A stretch of 64,000 nucleotides of DNA from Micromonospora_G sp044458865 (GTDB lineage: Bacteria > Actinomycetota > Actinomycetes > Mycobacteriales > Micromonosporaceae), in contig NZ_JBITIH010000020.1 of NCBI RefSeq assembly GCF_044458865.1, positions 62,001 through 126,000 of the forward strand, in the 5' to 3' direction. A program made the translations under genes and the position numbers. The notes beneath the pieces are model-generated. The model did not search any database and was not told the DNA's origin. It saw nothing but the letters and a program-made list of their open reading frames with translations. Shown piece after piece: positions 59,318 through 64,000 of this stretch (its first letter is position 1; every line of letters starts with the position of its first letter).

Positions 59318-60490
59318 ATGCCTGGGCAGGAGGGGACAGCAGCGCGTGGGACGGTAGAGCCCCCTGCCAGGCCGGAGCGAGAGGGCTACCTCGACCTGTG
59401 GCGGGCACTCGCGCTGGGCCGGGTCGTTCTCTATCACACGACCGGCTGGGTCTGGCTGACCATCGTCTTTCCCGCCATGGGTCTGATGCTCGGCCTGGCC
59501 GCTTCGCTCATGGTGAAGTCCCTCGACCGAGGGGGACTACGCTCGCTCGGATCTCGCCTACGCCGGCTGCTGCCCTCGCTGTGGGTCTTCGGCCTGGTGG
59601 CGGTGCCGGTGATGCTGCTCAACGGTTGGCGCGTGCCGCCGACTGGTCCGCTCGGATGGGGCGAACTCGTCTTCTGGATAGTGCCCGCGCAGGTGCCCCC
59701 GGTCGGCGGCCCGCCCTGGGCGTGGGCCTTCAACATCTCGCTCTGGTACCTGGTCACCTACCTGTGGCTGGTGACGCTCTCACCCGTACTGCTGGTGGTC
59801 TTCCGTCGTTGGCCCAAGCTGACCCTCGCCGTCGCGACGACGCTGCCCCTCCTGTACGCGCTCATCGGCTCCGACCTGCCCGGCTACTTCATCATCACGT
59901 ACGCGCCCTGCTGGCTCATCGGGTTCGCGCATCGCGACGGTCTGCTTCGCCGCGTGCCTCGCCGTCGGTACGTCGCCGCCCTGGCGGTGCTCGCCGCGGT
60001 CGGCCTCATCTGGTGGTACGTCAACAACTCGCTGCTCCCCGCCGGGCAGGTCGACGACGCACTCGCCGCCAACCCCTGGTGGTCCCTGGCGGTCGTCGCG
60101 GCGGTGCTCCGTTTTCAGCCTCGGACGGATCGGCTGACCCGGGTCCGTTCGATCGATCGCGCCCTACGGCTGATCAACGCCCGCGCGGTCACGATCTATC
60201 TGTGGCACCTGCCGGCCGGCACCCTCGTCGGCATCCTGCTGCTGTCGGTCACACCAGGCGATTCGACCGTCCGCCTGATCCTGCGGCTCGCCGGAACAGT
60301 GGTGCTCACCATGGTGGCGATCGCGTTGTTCGGCTGGGTCGAGGACCTGGCTGCCGGACGAGGGCGGGCTGATCGAGCGGCCCGGGCCTACGACACCGGA
60401 CTCCGCCACCGCCGGCCGGTGCCGACCACGCCCGAACCTCCGCGCGACGCGGACAGGATCCCACGCCACGCCGTCGATCAACCCTCGTAG
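59318..60490 (+). CDS. Acyltransferase 3 family membrane protein
   Basis: A 390-residue protein with about ten helices. The start GYLDLWRALALGRVVLYHTTGW carries the Arg and His expected in the first helices of acyltransferase family 3, and the C-terminus has NARAVTIYLWHLPA. It probably adds an acetyl or similar group to a surface sugar. It is divergent from the exopolysaccharide operon, so decoration of that polymer is a reasonable inference. The ATG at 59318 gives the normal length; the frame is open 56 codons upstream through the promoter region. Confidence 0.83.
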   Translation: MPGQEGTAARGTVEPPARPEREGYLDLWRALALGRVVLYHTTGWVWLTIVFPAMGLMLGLAASLMVKSLDRGGLRSLGSRLRRLLPSLWVFGLVAVPVMLLNGWRVPPTGPLGWGELVFWIVPAQVPPVGGPPWAWAFNISLWYLVTYLWLVTLSPVLLVVFRRWPKLTLAVATTLPLLYALIGSDLPGYFIITYAPCWLIGFAHRDGLLRRVPRRRYVAALAVLAAVGLIWWYVNNSLLPAGQVDDALAANPWWSLAVVAAVLRFQPRTDRLTRVRSIDRALRLINARAVTIYLWHLPAGTLVGILLLSVTPGDSTVRLILRLAGTVVLTMVAIALFGWVEDLAAGRGRADRAARAYDTGLRHRRPVPTTPEPPRDADRIPRHAVDQPS

Positions 60491-60493
60491 CCG

Positions 60494-60539
60494 CACCGCC
60501 CTTCCACCGGGCCGGACAGCGCCGGATGGAAGGGCGGTG
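60494..60539. terminator. Bidirectional terminator hairpin
   Basis: A perfect 13-base-pair stem, caccgcccttcca (60494-60506) with tggaagggcggtg (60527-60539), around a 20-base loop that itself has ccgg repeats. It lies exactly between the convergent acyltransferase and metalloprotease genes and ends both transcripts. Confidence 0.85.
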
Positions 60540-60547
60540 ACGAACGT

Positions 60548-62590
60548 TCAGCGGGCGAGGGTGCAGGTGGCGGTGGCGGTACGGTTCGGGTCGCTGACCG
60601 AGGTGGCGGTGAGGCGTACCACGCCGGACGTCGCTGCCGTGGCGGTCGCCGCCACCCAGGCCCGCGCCGGCACCGAACCGCCGAACGGGGCGCTGGTCAG
60701 CTCGGTGGGCAGTTCGACCCGCCAGCCCTGACCGGTGACCGACGCGGAGAGCCGGTAGACGTCCGCCCGCAGGTACTGGCTGACGTCCTCCGGGTGCGAC
60801 GCCCCGCCGGCCACGTACCGGCCGGTGTTGGACAGGTTGAAGTTACAGGTGGCGCCGGTGCCCTGCGGGCTGCCGGACGGGGTGCCCTGTCCCAGGGTCA
60901 CGCCCCGCACGTGCGGGCCGGCCCCGTCGAGCGACCGGACCGCCAGGGTGTAGGAGAGCACCCCGTCGGCGTCGGTCTTGCGGTCCAGGACGTAGAAGTG
61001 CAGCCGGTTGGCCTGGTCGACGTACTCGTCCTGGCTGCCGGAGTTGGTGCCGGCGTGAAACAGGGCGTCGTTGAGCTGCCGGGAATCGGCGATGGTCCGC
61101 TTGACCGGCGTGCCGTCCGGCTTGTAGTAGTCGACCAGGTTGACGTCCTGCGGGTTGGCGTCGACGACCCAGGTGAAGCAGAGGTACCCGCAGGTGTTCG
61201 TCTCGGCGGTCTTGTTCTTGGCGATCAGCACCCCGTTGTCCGGGGTGAACGAGTCCGCGCCGATGCGCTGCACGGTCTCCACCGTGTAGAAGTCGTAGGC
61301 CGGCGTGCCGGCGCAGCGCGGGTCCGTGTTGATGTTGCAGGTGGGGGTGCGGTCGGAGTTCATGCCGATCCGGATGCCCTGCACTCCGCTGGCGAGCGCC
61401 GAGCGGGCCCGCACGTCGAGCACGACCAGGCCGGAGGAGGCGAGCGCCTCCCGGGAGAGCCGGATCACCTGCGCCTCGGCGATGTGGCCGAGCTTCAGCT
61501 TGCTGCGGAGGGTCTGTCCGGCCGGCATCGAGGCGCCTTGCGCCGCCGGCACCACCCACCGCTGGTGTGGTCCGCCCGGACCGTTGAACGACCCCCGGTC
61601 CATCACGTCCCAGGGACCCGATCCGACCCGACGGTACGGTGTCGCGTAGGGATTGTTGTTGTTGTCGGCGATGCCGAAGGTGTGCGCGATCTCGTGCGTG
61701 ATCGTGCCGGAACTCTCTCCCTGGCGCATGCTCGACGAGCCCCAGAGCTGCGCGCCAGCGCGCCAGGACGTCCACGGCACGTAGCGGGAGCGCACCCAGT
61801 TCGGCAGGTTCGGGTCCGGTGGCCCCCACGCGTCCGGGATGTCCTCCTTGGTCTGGAACATCATCTCGCCGAACTCCTGCCAGACCGATGTCTCGTCGTA
61901 CCCGGCGTAGACGCGCAGTACCAGGTCGAACCGCGACCGGACGTCCGATCCCTCGGCCGCCCGCCAGAGCGCGTCCACGTCGGGGTCGAGGTCGCCGTTG
62001 CAGGTGTACCCGGACGGGCAGCCGGCGCGTTCCTGGCCGATGTCGTTCAGGCCGTACTCGAACAGGTTGCGGCCGAGCCGGTACGGGCCGAACGGCGTGA
62101 ACTCGACCCCGAGCCGCCCGGCGGTTTGCTCCATCCAGTACTCGTTGACGGTGTGCCCGTGGTTGAACTCGTTCGGCGTACCCCAGAAGTTGGCGTAGAA
62201 GCGGGGCACCTCGGCCCGGGGCACGGGCGCCACCTGCGGGTTGCCGAACCGGTCCGAGTTACGCGGCTGGGTGATGACGAACGGCTGGTCCGGGAAGTCC
62301 GAGGCGACCAGCGCGATTCGCAGTTTGCGCTGGCTCGGTTGGCGGCCCGGGTTGGCCCAGTCCGCCCGGGGCACCGGTCGGTAGTCAGACCAGGTCATCG
62401 TCTGCTGGTCCTGCCACCGCTGCGGGTCGATCGGCTGGAACGGGTCGCCTGGCGCGGCGACCGACCTGCCGGGGAGGCCGATCGCGCCGACCAGCGCGGC
62501 CAACACGGTGATCACCGCCGCGCCGGCCCTGACTCGACCGCCGGTACGGCGCCGGACACCGGCTGGATTCTCCGGCTTCACGGTACTCAT
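60548..62590 (-). CDS. Secreted M6-like zinc metalloprotease
   Basis: A 680-residue secreted protease. Signal peptide about 1-46. The catalytic site is HEIAHTFGIAD (residues 299-309), giving His299, Glu300, His303 and a third ligand Asp309, with a Met-turn-like region PWDVMDRG at 327-333. The preceding KLRIALVASDFPDQPF and the distance of the site resemble the immune-inhibitor-A (M6) group. The C-terminal about 120 residues form a beta-sandwich (NEW3-like) module ending TATCTLAR. The ATG at 62590 overlaps the subtilase stop (ATGA), so the two proteases are co-translated. Confidence 0.85.
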   Translation of the reverse strand: MSTVKPENPAGVRRRTGGRVRAGAAVITVLAALVGAIGLPGRSVAAPGDPFQPIDPQRWQDQQTMTWSDYRPVPRADWANPGRQPSQRKLRIALVASDFPDQPFVITQPRNSDRFGNPQVAPVPRAEVPRFYANFWGTPNEFNHGHTVNEYWMEQTAGRLGVEFTPFGPYRLGRNLFEYGLNDIGQERAGCPSGYTCNGDLDPDVDALWRAAEGSDVRSRFDLVLRVYAGYDETSVWQEFGEMMFQTKEDIPDAWGPPDPNLPNWVRSRYVPWTSWRAGAQLWGSSSMRQGESSGTITHEIAHTFGIADNNNNPYATPYRRVGSGPWDVMDRGSFNGPGGPHQRWVVPAAQGASMPAGQTLRSKLKLGHIAEAQVIRLSREALASSGLVVLDVRARSALASGVQGIRIGMNSDRTPTCNINTDPRCAGTPAYDFYTVETVQRIGADSFTPDNGVLIAKNKTAETNTCGYLCFTWVVDANPQDVNLVDYYKPDGTPVKRTIADSRQLNDALFHAGTNSGSQDEYVDQANRLHFYVLDRKTDADGVLSYTLAVRSLDGAGPHVRGVTLGQGTPSGSPQGTGATCNFNLSNTGRYVAGGASHPEDVSQYLRADVYRLSASVTGQGWRVELPTELTSAPFGGSVPARAWVAATATAATSGVVRLTATSVSDPNRTATATCTLAR

Positions 62591-64000
62591 CCGGTCACCC
62601 CCGCCGGGGCCGACACCGCACCCGCCGCCGGGACCTGCACCTGCGCCAGCGCGGCGCGCAGGTTCGGCAGCGGGCCGATCCGCTGAGCGGTGTTGCCGCC
62701 CTGCGGGGTGCCGGTGTTCTTCAACAGCGTGGAGATCTGGCTGGCGGTCCAGACCGGTCGGCCGGTGGCCTTGAGGTACGACTGCACGGCCGCCACGGCG
62801 CCGGTGACGATCGGTCCGGCCCCGGAGGTGCCGCCGAACGACCGGGTGTAGCGGATGTTCCGGTTCGCCGGGGTGGTGCCGCCCTGGAGGTTGCCGTTGC
62901 TGCCGGTGGTCGTGATGTTCTGCCCCCAGCCCTGCAGGTCGACCCGGGAGCCGTAGACGGAAAAGTTGAGCCGGGCCCGGGTGGTGTCCGAGCCAGCCCC
63001 GACCATGATGGAGCCGGAGTCGCGTACCGCGCGGTTGAAGCGCCCCTGGAACTCGGGGGCGTCCAGGTTTTCACCGCCGTTCCCGCCGGTGGCGACCACG
63101 ATGACGCCGAGTTGGGTGAGCAGCCGGGTGGCGTCGAACACCGACTGCGTCCATTCCAGCGGGACATAGCGGGTACCGCCGTTCGGGCCCACCGTCTGCT
63201 GCTCGATCAGCAGCACGTCACCGGCTCGGAGGTACTGGGCCACGTGGGTCATCGACGCTGCCGGTCGGTAGCTGGCCTGTCCGCTGCTGAGCCGCTGCAT
63301 GGGCGAGATGCCGTACATGGTGGCGTCGGGTACGCCGCCGGTGACCCCGTACCCGTTCTCGTCGGCGACCAGCTCGCCGAAGACGGCGGTGCCGTGCTCG
63401 TCGGCGAAGCTGGTGTTGCGCGGGTACTGGCTGCCGCCAAGGTCGCTGGACCAGTCGAGGTTCAGGTCCTCGTGGAACGGGTTCCAGTCGTACTCCAGGT
63501 CGGCGATCCGGATGTCCGCACCCCGGGCACGTGGGTCCTGGCGGGCGTAGTCCGCGTCCACCCCCTGTGGCGCCGGCCGCTGGTAGCCCTGTCGACTGGT
63601 GAAGTCCGGTGTGGCCGGCGGCGGGGCCGGCTCCGGCGCCGGGTAGACGTACGCGATCTCGGGTTGTGCCTGGAGGTCCTTGAGCGCGGCCGTCACGTCC
63701 GCGCCGGCCGGCAGTGTCACCTGGTACCAGGAGGCCAGGTCCGGCGCGGGCTGGCCGGAGTGGGAAGACGCCTGCGCGGTGAGCCGGGACAGTTGCGCCA
63801 CGGCCGTGGCCGGAACCAGCGGTGAGAGGTGTGCGGCCCGGTGCCGGTCCAGCACCGCCCGGACCCCCGTCAGGCCCGATCCCCGGGTGCTGTGCAGGTC
63901 GCGGTCCTGGCCGCGTACGGCGAGGGTTTCCTGGAACTTGACTTCCAGTACGACGATCGGGGCGACCCGGTCGGTGCCCCGGATCTCGCGGCCGTCGACG
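62587..64000 (-). CDS. S8-family serine protease, N-terminus beyond the window
   Basis: The frame runs open to the right edge, so the start is missing; at least 470 residues are present. The S8 triad is recognisable: Asp in RIADLEYDW, His in EHGTAVFG, Ser in SFGGTSGAGPIVTGAVAAV. The Asp motif (DLE rather than DTG) and the missing Met-Ala after GTS mark it as a divergent branch. The part upstream of about 63600 is a propeptide-like domain (LVPATAVAQLSRLT, TLPAGADVTAALKDLQAQPEIAYVYPAPEP). It is the upstream member of a coupled pair with the M6-like protease. Confidence 0.82.
   Translation of the reverse strand, partial: VDGREIRGTDRVAPIVVLEVKFQETLAVRGQDRDLHSTRGSGLTGVRAVLDRHRAAHLSPLVPATAVAQLSRLTAQASSHSGQPAPDLASWYQVTLPAGADVTAALKDLQAQPEIAYVYPAPEPAPPPATPDFTSRQGYQRPAPQGVDADYARQDPRARGADIRIADLEYDWNPFHEDLNLDWSSDLGGSQYPRNTSFADEHGTAVFGELVADENGYGVTGGVPDATMYGISPMQRLSSGQASYRPAASMTHVAQYLRAGDVLLIEQQTVGPNGGTRYVPLEWTQSVFDATRLLTQLGVIVVATGGNGGENLDAPEFQGRFNRAVRDSGSIMVGAGSDTTRARLNFSVYGSRVDLQGWGQNITTTGSNGNLQGGTTPANRNIRYTRSFGGTSGAGPIVTGAVAAVQSYLKATGRPVWTASQISTLLKNTGTPQGGNTAQRIGPLPNLRAALAQVQVPAAGAVSAPAGVTG

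Noticed and set aside
60794..62686. Plus-strand open frame of 630 codons opposite the M6-like protease
   Set aside because: The opposite strand encodes a clear protease with HEIAH motif and signal peptide; this frame has only shadow composition.

Overview
The window is high-GC DNA with dense, co-directional and often overlapping genes, GTG and TTG starts, many secreted proteases and a SigE-type sigma factor. This points to an actinomycete, most likely of the Micromonosporaceae (Micromonospora, Actinoplanes or a relative). That assignment is inferred from gene families and style, not from a marker gene.

Region 1 (1-16.5 kb) is mostly carbohydrate metabolism. A zinc alcohol dehydrogenase is followed by a gene-poor stretch with two deletion-scarred genes (1253-1462 and 4270-4754), a DUF305 lipoprotein and a secreted discoidin/DUF1996 protein. 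Next comes an L-rhamnose catabolic operon on the minus strand: rhaM mutarotase, rhaI isomerase, a fused rhamnulose-1-phosphate aldolase/short-chain dehydrogenase, and rhaB kinase. A LacI-family regulator lies just upstream. TGAAACG-type operator half-sites occur before rhaM, before the regulator and before a pair of CUT1 sugar permeases (13.1-15.0 kb), suggesting one regulon.

Region 2 (15-22 kb) holds a mycothiol-dependent isomerase-like protein, a TetR regulator, a TRAP transporter (fused permease plus TAXI binding protein), a secreted subtilase with unusual active-site surroundings, and a tRNA-Gly, tRNA-Cys, tRNA-Val cluster.

Region 3 (about 21.9-40.5 kb) looks like an old, decayed genomic island. 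It starts at the 3' end of tRNA-Val and ends at a degenerate copy of that tRNA end plus its flank. It carries IS6-like and IS256-like remnants, several pseudogenes, a lone WGR-DUF4132 protein, a winged-helix regulator, a 1250-residue subtilase, a SigE-type sigma factor with a repeat-rich membrane partner, a penicillin-binding-fold hydrolase and an ABC exporter. No integrase was seen.

Region 4 (40.7-46.1 kb) is a MacAB-like efflux set (permease, ATPase, adaptor with a peptidoglycan-binding-like domain, small lipoprotein) divergent from a two-component system.

Region 5 (46.2-60.5 kb) is an exopolysaccharide cluster. About 13 kb of minus-strand genes are joined by overlaps at nearly every junction: initiating sugar transferase, flippase, twin methyltransferases, four glycosyltransferases, an O-antigen ligase/polymerase-like protein, a chain-length regulator with a broken kinase site, and a TylF-like methyltransferase. 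A divergent acyltransferase lies beside it. The likely product is a decorated surface polysaccharide made by a Wzx/Wzy-type route.

Region 6 (60.5-64 kb) is a coupled pair of secreted proteases, an S8 subtilase (cut by the window edge) and an M6-like metalloprotease.
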